In this document: one piece after another, positions 47,001 to 58,000 of the stretch | Layout of the letters: every line of letters begins with the position of its first letter | How positions within the stretch are numbered: position 1 is the stretch's first letter | DNA from: Syngnathus acus | Taxonomy: Eukaryota; Chordata; Actinopteri; Syngnathiformes; Syngnathidae | Assembly (NCBI RefSeq): GCF_901709675.1 | Contig: NC_051098.1 | Span: forward strand, 4,476,000 to 4,539,999 | Direction of reading: 5' to 3' | Length of the DNA stretch: 64,000 nucleotides | The notes under the pieces: generated by a model | What the model saw: only the letters and a program-made list of their open reading frames with translations | What the model was told of the DNA's origin: nothing | The model's database searches: none | Position numbers and translations under genes: made by a program

Positions 47001-49858
47001 TACTGCCTGCAACAATGTGGAAAACACAAAATGTGTCTCGCGCAGTACAGGCTCTTGTGACTTTGGAAAAAATGACAGACACATATGAAATTGAACCTGG
47101 CTAAGCATTCAAGCTGGACCATGGGCTTCATAATGTCAGGGTTGATTTGTGGAGGTCCTAAAGTTAGCTCATCCATGAGGAGCCTTGCATCCTTTACATA
47201 ACATATCTCAGTTTGAATGGAGAGGAGAAACACAAACAACATTTGCATCAATGATGCCTTTTCTGATTGAATTGAACTCTTCTTAACAACCTCTTTGTTG
47301 TAATCGTCATGTTATGAGATTTGTGTAAGCACGTGATTCAGCAAGTCAGCTGGCTCCGAGCAGTCAAGACAAGTGGAATGCAGCTTACCTCTCTGGTGAA
47401 AAGCATGGCAGTGTCGTAGTGCTCTGGATGACGCTGACTTGGTGTGTTGAAGAGTTGCTGCCAGGAGCAAAAGTTTCTGAGAGCCACCCCTCCATTGCTG
47501 GAGACCTCTGGACCGACCTCTTCATCCTCTACCACCAGCAACTTCACTACCACTAAGTTCACGGAATTCTTTATGCTGGGGTGCTTGTACAGCTGGGCAG
47601 CCATTGACATCAAGGTCAAAATATAGTGCTGTGGAAAGGAAGGAGGAAAAATCTTTTTGATAAAAATTGTTTTGCATCAAATGGTTGGTTGGCATTTTTA
47701 TTTGGAGGCCTGAGTAGATATTCGAGGAGCTGCTGTTATGAATGTTATTCTTATGAACATTATTGCATGACCCCAAACAGGATATGCTGAGGGTAACAAG
47801 ACAAATGGATGCTTTCATTTCTTTATATTAAATCTACTAATTGACAATCAGAATGTGGACTCAATAAAATCTGAAGGAAGTGATAGTTTGGAACGTAATC
47901 ACAGTCTAAATTGATACAAAGATATTCAAGACTCAACAAATGTACAGTGATTGAAATTAGGTCACTTTAGTGGCTTGCTGTAAACAAATATTTGGCATGT
48001 GAAAGAGAAATAAGAACTATCACGGTCTCCATGGCAACAAAAATGAGTTTGCATAGTTTGAGTATGAATGCTGTATTAGAATAGATATAGTACTATTGTA
48101 TTTTCATTCTATCCTTGCTACATTTGTGTGTTGTCACATTTTTGTTTTCACAAAAAAATGGAGAAATCCTTCTGTCCAATAAACTGCATTGCCATTTGGA
48201 GGGAATGAGGGGAACAGATGTCTTGAAGCCTCCAAGTAATGTGGAATATTTAGACTCTTCTCCATGTCTTGAGCTAAGTGAATAATTAAGATTGATCGTC
48301 TTTCTGGCCTTGACACTGGAAAGACTTGTATTCAAATAATCTTATGTTCACTAGCCATGACTTTTATGTGAAGCACGCTTTCCCAATTCCAGTGTTTTTT
48401 TTTCTTTTCTTTTTTCAGAAACAGTAAAACACAGTCAATACCAATACTGTGCCATGCATGATCTGTAATTACCTCTGAGGATATATTCTTTTTGTTGTTG
48501 CACAATTTCTTACGCAACAAATGATCCTACCATTCTGCCTAGCACAGCATTTAGTTTGTGGGATCTTGTTTGTCATGACAAAACATGCCAAGTTTACATG
48601 CCGCTTGTCCACGTGACCTTGGGGTCTGTTAAACCCTGTAGAATTTGACATGTGTATCTTGATCAATAACAATTTTGACCACATCGTGACAACACTGTCA
48701 GCTAACAACAGTTAAAATGTCACGATTTCAAGCCATCAGCAAATGCGCCATTGACTTAGCTATTGCTTCCCATGGAATGCACTTTACATAGTTAAGTTAT
48801 GAATCACGGGAAGTATCTTCCATGATGCTGCTGCACCCCTGCCAAATCATGATCAAGTCCTGAGGAATGTGTTTCAGCATTTTTTTGTTTTGCATTGTTG
48901 CTGTGTGATCTGTTTCTTTTATACAAAACAGAATTAAAGCAATCTCAGTACCAAAATGATTTTTCTCCAAACTCTCAATATAAAATACACATTATGCTAC
49001 TAGCATAGTTGAACGTAATTGGGGAAAATATCAGATAATTTCAACTTCAGAAGAACAATATGGGCTGAATAAACATGACAATAAACTACCAAAGGTGTAT
49101 ACTGCGCAAAAGGGAGAGTGTCTGACCTTTATTTCATCCCCATAAAAGTGGGCCATGCTTGAATCTGCCACTGCCAGGGTCTCTATGAACCGTGGCGCGG
49201 AAACGAAGCGTCTCCGTCGAGGTTCCCTCGGTGCGTCACTGCCATCACGCGTAAAACTTTCCAACTTGCGTTTCTCCGGTCCACTCGCTTCGACCGCGCG
49301 ATCGAATAGGAAAGGGACACCGTGGCTTTTGGACAATGTCCTCCTCTTGATCAGATGCAGCTGTTCAGGGAGTGACCCAAAGCCTCCTCGAAATTTGGGT
49401 TCAATTAGGTACTCTGTTCCCTCTGTTATGAAGGAGCCATAGACGCCGGAGCATAAACTGAGCGCCACAAGCGAGTGTTGATCTTGATCAACGTTCCCTG
49501 AATAAAAGCAACTTCTCAGCTGTCCTCCACTCTCATTCGTCTGGTTGATTAAATTGTGGAGCTCCTCACCCAGAGACGGTTGCGCACCTGAGGCGCTGCG
49601 TAAAAGCCCGAGGTCTTTGGCTCTCAGGCGCTGTATGGTAAAATAAGGTGAAATGAAACTGGTGTCGGGGATAAGATTTAGGGTCAACTCTTTCCCGAAT
49701 GCGCTGAGGATGATTCTCGCCTGGTCCTCACTTCTTTTCCAAAAGCGACCGCTGACTCTTCCGTTTATCCGAACAGGTACAACATCCTCGGATTCAAACC
49801 AAGTGGAGAGCGCTGGATGGAAGACGCACAAAAGCAGCAAGCAAACAACGGGGCACAT
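41393..49858 (-). CDS. adamts8: ADAMTS8: secreted zinc metalloprotease with thrombospondin motifs
   Basis: Nine exons in transcript order: 49858-49127, 47628-47389, 46405-46273, 46171-46004, 45269-44977, 43411-43228, 42851-42679, 42388-42213 and 42134-41393. They join to 946 aa. There is a signal peptide (about 1-18, [11 protein letters not shown]), a prodomain, a furin site RRRR/F218, and a metalloprotease with H366-E-L-G-H370 and H376, Met-turn region following. Disintegrin-like sequence begins at GDCLLD, a central TSP1 has [17 protein letters not shown], and cysteine-rich and spacer parts follow. Two C-terminal TSP1 repeats close the protein ([14 protein letters not shown] and [14 protein letters not shown]). 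The core ([19 protein letters not shown]) matches human ADAMTS8 as I recall, which ends after one C-terminal TSP1. It cleaves extracellular matrix proteoglycans. The ATG at 49858 is chosen over one 39 bp upstream because it starts a clean signal peptide. Confidence 0.96.
43991..44029. repeat. (AT)n microsatellite in an adamts8 intron
   Basis: About 19 perfect AT units directly abutting the element starting at 44031. Confidence 0.95.
44031..44450 (+). mobile_element. Tigger/mariner-like element, left end only
   Basis: It begins cagtggagcctcggttttcg next to an AT run. The start and internal tcgaa words resemble pogo/Tigger-type short elements. The interior repeats a cgcgcaactg motif about four times (near 44214, 44236, 44263 and 44399). 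No right inverted repeat was found, so the right limit is approximate. Confidence 0.5.
44725..44856 (-). mobile_element. Fragment of hAT-type MITE family F
   Basis: The words gcacaatttgtcttc, cgggcca and agagtttgacgccccc match the right part of the MITEs at 17644-19063 and 56583-56903. The left end is lost. Confidence 0.7.
46658..46698. repeat. (CATA)n simple repeat in an adamts8 intron
   Basis: Run of imperfect then perfect CATA units. Confidence 0.85.
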
Positions 49859-50107
49859 CTTCTGCAAGTAAAATTGAGTTTTAGGCGAATTTATCACAAT
49901 TGCTCCTTAATCTTCGACAATGCGTCTGTCTTTAGGACTCAAACTCTTTCTAGAAAGCTTCTCACGTTCGGTTTTTAGTCCTGTATCGCCAGTCTTGGTC
50001 AAAGTGTGCCTGCTTGTAATTGCTAGTATGTGTGAGTGTTTCCGAACCGAGCTCGGTCCTTGTGTCACTCACCAGCGTCACTCGCTGCAGTCTGGACAGA
50101 GCGGGTC

Positions 50108-50115
50108 TATTTATA
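50108..50115 (-). promoter_or_regulatory. adamts8: TATA box of adamts8
   Basis: On the minus strand TATAAATA lies about 250 bp upstream of the adamts8 start codon, in a GC-richer setting. A start site near 50080 would follow at the usual distance, giving a 5' UTR of about 220 nt. No other good TATA lies between it and the gene. Confidence 0.6.
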
Positions 50116-50323
50116 CGTTCTGTTCTTCTCCAGACAGGAGGCGAGGGGGGGGTATTTTTGATAATCTCGCTTGCTGGAAATCCTCCTCCCACTCGAACTC
50201 GAGAAACAGGAGGATAAAATGGACCCGATGAGAATAAGCCAACACTTACCCTTGTGGACAAACTATTATTAACCCAGCATGTTGAATGGATAGGCAGGAC
50301 GGGGACGCTATGCATAGCGGCGT

Positions 50324-50391
50324 GTCTGTATGCGTGTGTGCGTGTTTGTGTGTACGTGCGTGCGTGCGTGTGTGTGTGTGTGTGTGTGTCC
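50324..50391 (+). repeat. (GT)n / GTGC microsatellite
   Basis: GT-rich run with interspersed GTGC units, ending in an unbroken GT tract. Confidence 0.9.
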
Positions 50392-50481
50392 ACTCACCTA
50401 TGTGTATTATTATTATTATTAATGTTGTCATTATTGAAAACAATAATAATAATTTTATTTCTATGCTTGCCTTGCTTACAG

Positions 50482-50818
50482 CAGGGGTTTTTAACTGGTT
50501 TTGTCAAAGGGACCACCATTATAATCGAGAAGAACTCAGGGACCACTGCTTTGGCGGAATAATATTTTATTTTATTTTATTTTGCACCGAGGGAGGATAG
50601 ACCTTTTCAAGCTTTTTATTTACATCTGTATGTCTATTTTGAGAATCTCAGCTACATTTGACATAATTTGGATGGGTTAATGATTCACAAAATTAGCTGG
50701 AAAATAAATCAGATCTAAATAATTAATCAATTTTATTTTTAAACATTTTTAATTTCGCGGACCACCTGCAATACCGCTACAGACCGCTAGAGGGTCACGG
50801 ACCACCGGTTGACAATCC
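50482..50818 (+). mobile_element. hAT-like short element (family B, copy 2)
   Basis: It runs from caggggtttttaactgg to accggttgacaatcccgg. Internal words such as gggaccaccattata and gcagtggtccc-type sequence match 744-1436 (opposite strand) and 54553-54922. No SINE is inserted here. It lies between the two divergent ADAMTS genes. Confidence 0.75.
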
Positions 50819-50860
50819 CGGGTTTACTATCCCACGGATCTCTTTCGGTGAACTCCAACA

Positions 50861-50861
50861 T

Positions 50862-50892
<31 letters not shown>

Positions 50893-50908
50893 TTTGTTTG
50901 TTTGTTTT
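50861..50908 (+). repeat. (TTTA)n / (TTTG)n microsatellite
   Basis: About nine TTTA units followed by TTTG units. Confidence 0.95.
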
Positions 50909-50945
50909 TTTTGTTTATTTACATCTGTTATCCAAACCGCTTATA

Positions 50946-51295
50946 AGAGTTGCAGGGGTGCTGGAGCCTATCCCAGCAGTGGACACCCTGAAGTGGTTAT
51001 TTCCTTATTCTTAATTTGGTGTCCCTCTCATGTGACTAATTATTATAAACTGGGTGAAGGGTGTAGTCTTGAATCACTGCAAATTACAGCTACTTTGGGA
51101 TGGTAATATCTGTTGTTTGAACTATCCCAGCTGACTTCGGGCAGTAGGGCGGTGGACACCCTGAACTGGTTTATTTCTTTGTTCTTAATTTGGTGTCCCT
51201 CTCATGTGACTAATTATTATAAACTCAAAGAAGGATGTAGTCCCGAATCACTGCAAATTACTACTACTTTGGGATGTTAATACCTCTTCTTTGGA
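50946..51295 (+). repeat. Tandem duplication of about 173 bp with SINE-body fragments
   Basis: The block starting ggacaccctgaa at 50981 recurs at 51154. Shared sequence includes taatttggtgtccctctcat and attattataaact. Words such as cctatcccagcagt and gacaccctgaactgg come from the SINE body, so the unit contains a SINE fragment. Confidence 0.85.
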
Positions 51296-52050
51296 AATCA
51301 AAACTGCGCGTTATGATAGTTGTCATTGCTGGTATTTAATGCATACCACCAGATAGCGCTATAGAACAAAGCATTTTCACAGTGTCACAATCGTGCCGAA
51401 GTCTAAGTGGTTCCCAACACCAGCAGATGTCGCTCTTTGCCTTCAGACGATCATGGGGCAAACTGTATTAAGAATGCAATACCAGGCAATGATGTGCAAA
51501 AATACAATGTTTATCTTCGTTCAAAATCCAGACCCTTTGTATTTCCCCCCCTACACGTTTAAAGTTGTTTTGATACAATTTGACAGGTGTTTGTCACCAT
51601 TGTTGTAGAAAATCCCAATACTAAGCATCCAATTATGTTCCTGGATTTGTATGCAAAGTTATGCTGCTTGAAGCTGACTCGGTTGGTCTCTCTCGTGAGT
51701 GGGGGCAAGTGGGAGGGCTGGTGATGTTCTGGCTGCTGTCACACATGCTGCACAGCAACAATAATATTTGGAGAGTTACAAGCGGCTGCGGTCTGCAGCA
51801 CAAACCGAGATGCAAGAACGATGAACTGTCTCTCTATTATGCGCACACCTTCAGCTGACAGAGGTCATCAGTGTGCATGCTTCGAGATTTAGAGCATGGC
51901 CACAGACTTTAGATCGACGATATAATGGCAGAAGAGCAAAGCGGATTGAACTTGTAATTCAGTGTTTTTTTTAATAAGGGTGCCACTGTGCAATAAATTG
52001 CATGCAAACGTAATTTATCGGACTTAAAAGGGGTGATTAGTAGAGCAGCT

Positions 52051-55000
52051 ATGGCTTTACTTACTACTTTCACTTTGATAATTTGCGTAAAAGTGGTTCT
52101 TTATGTGACATTTGCACACGGCATGGAAGCTGACTTCTGCAAACCTTTACGAGTGGACCCCCTTGCGCATGGAAAGCATTTACAGAATGAAAAACACGTT
52201 ACTTTCAGGATCAATGCTTTCAAGCAGGAATTTTATCTTCATCTCCAGCCGGATTCTAATTTTCTCGGAGGGGATCATTTAAACCCATTCGAACCCAACG
52301 CATCAACACCCGCGGACCTCGGGAAATGCTTCTACTCCGGTAACGTGAATTCCCAGGCGGACTCGTTTGCTGCGCTAAGCTTGTGTAAAGGTCTCAACGG
52401 GGGGTTCTATGAAAACGGCATGGAATATTTCATCAGTCTAGCAAGAGGTGAGGACGGAACAGCCCAGCTTGGGGACTCTTCATCCAAGACGCACGTCATC
52501 CACCGCCGGAGAAGCTCTGCGCCCTTGGTCGGAAACTTCACCAGCAGGTGTGGAGTGACACCTGACTCTAACTTCAACATATCCCTGGAAAAATACATGT
52601 ATATGAAAGAAATGGAGATTGGAGGCTCGTCGGAAACTGTGCTGGAAAGACTGAGTAGGTCCAAAAGATTTACCTCCATCCCCAGATTTGTGGAGGTGCT
52701 GGTTGTGGCAGATCCATCCATGGATTCATTTCACGGGGATGAATTGAAACATTACCTGCTGACACTCATGTCGGTGGCTGCCAAGCTTTACAAGCACCCC
52801 AGTATCTTAAACTCTATTAACATAGTGGTTGTGGGCTTTGTGGTTCTGAAGGAAGATGACAGGGGTCCAAAGGTTTCCAGTAATGCAGCTCTAACTCTGC
52901 GCAATTTCTGCTCTTGGCAGAAGAAGTTAAATAAGCACAACGACAAGCATCCTGAGTACTGGGACACTGCAATTCTTTTCACCAAACAGGTAAGAAAAAG
53001 CCGAATGTGTGCAGATGCATCATGTAATCTGTGATTATTTAGTGATCCCTTCTAAAACATCCACAATATTCAATTTATTTAAATGTATAGTTCTATTTTG
53101 TTCAACGTGAGTTTTCAGCAACATAAAAACTCAACATTCCATAATATGTCAATATTATGGGTGACTTCACTTGAAAATGTTAGTTCATTCTTAGAATTGA
53201 AGTAAATAAGCTAACTGTTTTATTGTTGTAGGATACTTGCAATTGCTTGTGACTGTGGTACAAATAGTTCTCTTGAAGAATACTAATAATGCAATATTTT
53301 TGCTTACATGAGTTCTGACTGAACACCTGACAGAAACCAACACTGCTTACAACTTATTTTTGACAGTGTGATTTAATTGAACAAAATTTCACCATTTGCG
53401 TCAACGATGGGTTAACCAACATTGCTGCCAGACTACAGCGTAAGCAACGAGACCCTTTAAGAATGTCGTCATTATGACATCACAAAGAAAAACCTGAACC
53501 CCTAACCTACCCAAATCTCTGCAGCAGCAGCACAGACTCATCCATCACTATGTCATTTATACCATACCTGTGCTAAAACTACCACAGTAACTTGTAATTT
53601 GAACTTGCTTTGTGATATTTAACACTGTGAACATGAATGTACCATACAAGAGCAACACTTGCCGCCATTTCTTGTTTGAGCAATGCCATGAGAAGCATAT
53701 TTTGCTACAACATGCCACTCAGACGATCGTGATGTCCACCAAGGTGCACCGTTTACACAAGCGGCAAAAAATGTATGCGTGAAGCAAACGAAGCATAAAG
53801 ACAAAAGACTAACTTATAAACACATTTTTTAAATAACAAATTGGCAATAGGTGAAAAACTGAAAAATAAGCTCAAATAAAATAATCGTAGATGCTTCTCC
53901 CTAAGCAACCTAAATCAAGTAAGCTACAAGTTCATTCATGCATCTGCCAGTTAGTTTGATTCCTTAAACGATCCCATGCAACATCGGTCCAGCCTAGTGG
54001 TTTACCACAAATGAGTAAATGACAAATTTGAGCTCACCCATAAATTGTGATGCAGCCAGGAAAAGGAAAACTGCCCAACTGTACTTCACCAGAAATAACA
54101 GAATACATTCCTGCTCAATTAACCTTATATTGTTGACTATAGACTATAATTACATGGCCATACGTGGCCATATGTGTTCTTTCCTAATGCTCTTGTATTG
54201 CCTCTTTATCCAAGAGTCAATCTTGCTTGATCCCATACATCAACACACAGTAAGTTGACAACAAAGACAGAGCATGTGCCTTGTATTACTCTCTGTCATG
54301 GTCATGGCTCAAATATGCAAAACATATCATTAGTAAGATTCTGATTCCCCTTTTCTAGCAAGTCTTTTCATAATAAACTGTTGCCAACCAGGATCTTTGT
54401 GGGGCCACAACCTGTGATACGCTGGGGATGGCTGATGTTGGAACCATGTGTGACCCCAAGAGGAGTTGCTCTGTCATTGAAGATGATGGCCTACCTTCAG
54501 CATTTACAACAGCCCATGAACTTGGTAAGATGCAATGTTGGTCACTTCACTTTAGATCAACTGATTTTGTCCAAGGGACCACCATTATGACCAAGAAGAA
54601 ACTCTGGGACCACTGCTTTGGCGGAATATTATTTTATTTTGCACCAAAGGAGGATAAACCTATACAAGCTATTTACTATTTGCATCTGTAGGTCTATTTT
54701 GGGAATCTCAGCTACATTTGACATAATTTGAATGGGTAAATGATTCACAAAATTAGCTGGAATATAAATATAAAAATATAAAATATAAAAAGCCTAAATA
54801 ATAAATCAATTTTATTTTTAAAAATGTTACAATTATTTTCCATTTCCAATTTCACGGACCACCTGTTTTACCGCTATGGACCACTAGAAGGCCGTGGATC
54901 ACCAGTTGACAATCCCTGGTTTAGATGAATAAAACCTCAATCTGACTTGTTTCCATCACAACAATGTGAGACAGTTGGCCATAGCCTTGTTAACAATTGC

Positions 55001-58000
55001 AAATAGTGGGACATCATAGCAGTGTATCCATCACCAACAGTCCAAACAATGAACAATTTCGACACAGTGCAGTGGTGATAAAGGATGGATCTTTAATAAG
55101 GGTAACAAAGGTGTGATTTATAAGAAATGATGCTACAGAGTGTGAACGTATAGATGTTCTATTTTGCGACCCTTTATAACGGAAATATACATAAGAAAAC
55201 ACACTGGTAATGCTTAGTTGAAACAAGACTTTTAGTTGCACACCTATGTTAATTTCTGCACTCAACTTTCAAATGACAGAAATGGAGATAGCCCACCCTT
55301 GTTTTCGGTGGATAAGTTATGAGGTTTGCTTTAGCTGAGTCCAAAACAAGCTAATAACTCCCCTGGAGACACAATGTATTACATTACACTTATGTATGTA
55401 ATATAATAAGTGCTTAAACAAATTTGTCTCATAATGGATCGCTCAGAAACCACAGTCTCTTTTCCTTTTGGAAGGATCTTCATGTTCATATTAAGAGAAA
55501 GAAATTGTTTCCTTGGGAACTGAATTCCCCTGTCAGGCCTGGTTGAGCACATGGATGTATGCCATGCTTTATATTCCCATGCATAGCTACATTCCTGCCT
55601 GCAATGACATCAGCTTCAAATCAGTCCAATTTTAGTCTGTTCTGCCTTCTCCATACACAATGACTGGATGTCTGGCAAAACCTTTAAAAAAATGTTTTCA
55701 TATGTGTCAGTGTTGATTTTAGAAACGTAGCTGCACATAGTGTGCCAAATAACAGATTATTTTGTTTTCAATAAACCGAACATAGAAATACGTCAACTAA
55801 AATGTGATCTTTTTTTTGGTCTTCCCTTCCCACACTATCCTCTTAGGTCATGTCTTCAACATGCCCCATGACAACGTGAAGTCATGTGAGGATGTCTTTG
55901 GAAAACTAAAAGATAACCACATGATGTCCCCAACTCTAATTCAGATCGACAGGAATCGTCCCTGGTCTGTGTGCAGTGCAGCGATTATTACTGAATTTCT
56001 GGATCGAGGTCATGGTTAGTGAACCCTTCCTGTGTACGCTTCTTGATTCAGAAGGGAACTATAGATTCTGTCCAGGCGATATACTATTAGCTGCTTGTGA
56101 TCTATTTGTATATCTTTCAAAAGACACTTTGTGGCTAGATTGAATCAACTTGAACTTGTCAACATAGAGGCAAACCTTAACTAACAAAAACTGTGTTATA
56201 AAACACAGAAGAAAAATGAAAACTCGATGATTCAGTCTAAAAGCTTCAAAATAACGAACTGTGGAATGGTTCATTCATTTGACTTCTGTGGTGGCAGCGT
56301 CCATTCAATTCCCATTCAGTGATGTTGTGAATACAGCCTAAGTTTGAATGGTTATCTGTCTGCATAATGTATGTGACTGGTGACCAGTTCAATGTGTAGT
56401 CTGACTTTCCCTCAAAGTCATCTGGAATAACCTCAAGCTCACTGCAACTCTGCATAGGATACACGGTATGGGAAAAATATGTGTGGATGAATGGAAAGTA
56501 TTAAAGGGAAAATGAAACTTCAAATTTGCTTCATGAGCCAGTTGTGTTTCTGACTCCTTTACATGGCACTGTTGCTTTAAATTAGGGGTGTCAAACTCAT
56601 TTTTTTCACGGGCCGCATTGTAGTCATAGCTTCTTTCGGAGGGCCATTATGACTGTCAACCCAAATAAATGTATGAACACCTCATATTATATACAGTAAA
56701 AGCTACAAAACAAACGGACAAATAACTTGTTTTCAAATCAGACTAGTAAAAACTGGTCAAATATTTAAAAAAAAGATATTATTAAGACTATTTGCAATTC
56801 TAGTAATGACACACGAATTTAATGCACAATTTGTCTTTGCGGGCCACATAAAATGATATGGCGGGCCGTATCTGGCCCCCGGGCCTTGAGTTTGACACCT
56901 GTGCTTTAAATGAAAGGGTTTAAGAAATGGTATATCTGTGTGCTAAGAGGCAGATGTTGAACAGAGAAGTCCAAAAATACAACAGCTGTTTCCTGAAGCC
57001 AATTTGAAGCTTCATTTTCCCTTTAATACTTTTTGAAATAGCAAAATTTTTTTTTTTAATTACATTTTAATTTCCTCGTTGACATAATAGTGGAGTTCAC
57101 GTGAGTAGCTTGAATTGTTTTCTTTGCTGCATCACAGGGTTAGACAGAATTCACACTGAAAACGTTCAGAGACCAGTCATGCCCACCAGTTTTAATGGAA
57201 CATTAGAGGACGATGGTGCTTCAATGTGCACCTATTCAAATATTTCTAATATAAAGGACACTTTTTTATTTCTCTTGTCAGGACAATACGATTTATGTGC
57301 ACTCTTAGAAGGCAAATTCCAGAACTAAAAGTTAAGACAGAGACATACTATGTCCCTGTCAAAACAGATCTGATCTACATGTGTTTTTTTGTTTTTAGTA
57401 GTTGGTAGCAGAGGTTAATGTGAAAGCCATCCCTCATGATCCTACTCGAGAGAAATATCAGAGTCTGCAACTCTTCTTGACTTTGAGGGCTTCACACAAA
57501 GTTGCACAATCCGCACAAGTGCATTTGGCTTGGACTTTCGGAAGCTCCCTAAAACCCAATGACCTCACTACACAGTTTACACCACCTGGTTGAAAAAGGA
57601 GTCAATTGCAGTTCAATATTTATATTTTTGTTGTAGAAGTCTTGCATTGTGACTGCTGTAGGCTGAAGTTAAACACTTGGCTCATTTTAACAATTCGCAT
57701 ACGTGGTATGTAATTCTGGAGCAGATTAAACAGAACTAACTACTTTTCCTTTTGACTTTTCCCATTGAGGGTCGTCACAGCGTGTCAGTCTTTTTCACCT
57801 AGGCCTATCTTCTGCAGCCTCATGTCTCCCTTCATTTACTATAGCTCTCTTGCTTGCAGCTATATTGTCAACACCCATCCATCTATCCATTGTCTGTACC
57901 GCTTGTCCCCACGGGGGTCGCGGGCGTGCTGGAACTTATCCCAGCATACATCAGGCAGTAGGAGGGGGACACCCTGAACTGGTTGCCAGCCAATCGCAAG

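Larger units (their letters stand above)
49859..52050. promoter_or_regulatory. Shared upstream region between adamts8 and adamts15
   Basis: About 2.2 kb separates the two divergent start codons. It holds the adamts8 promoter (TATA at 50108-50115), a GT-rich microsatellite, a hAT-like MITE (50482-50818), a TTTA repeat and a tandem duplication. Cis elements for adamts15 should lie in the right third; a weak gatataat at about 51919 is the only TATA-like word I see there. Confidence 0.55.

Noticed and set aside
49859-49897. Upstream in-frame ATG of adamts8
   Set aside because: It would place 13 polar residues in front of the hydrophobic signal peptide; the ATG at 49858 begins a normal signal sequence.
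52033-52050. In-frame extension upstream of the adamts15 ATG
   Set aside because: The codon at 52033 is GTG; the first ATG, in a reasonable context, is at 52051.
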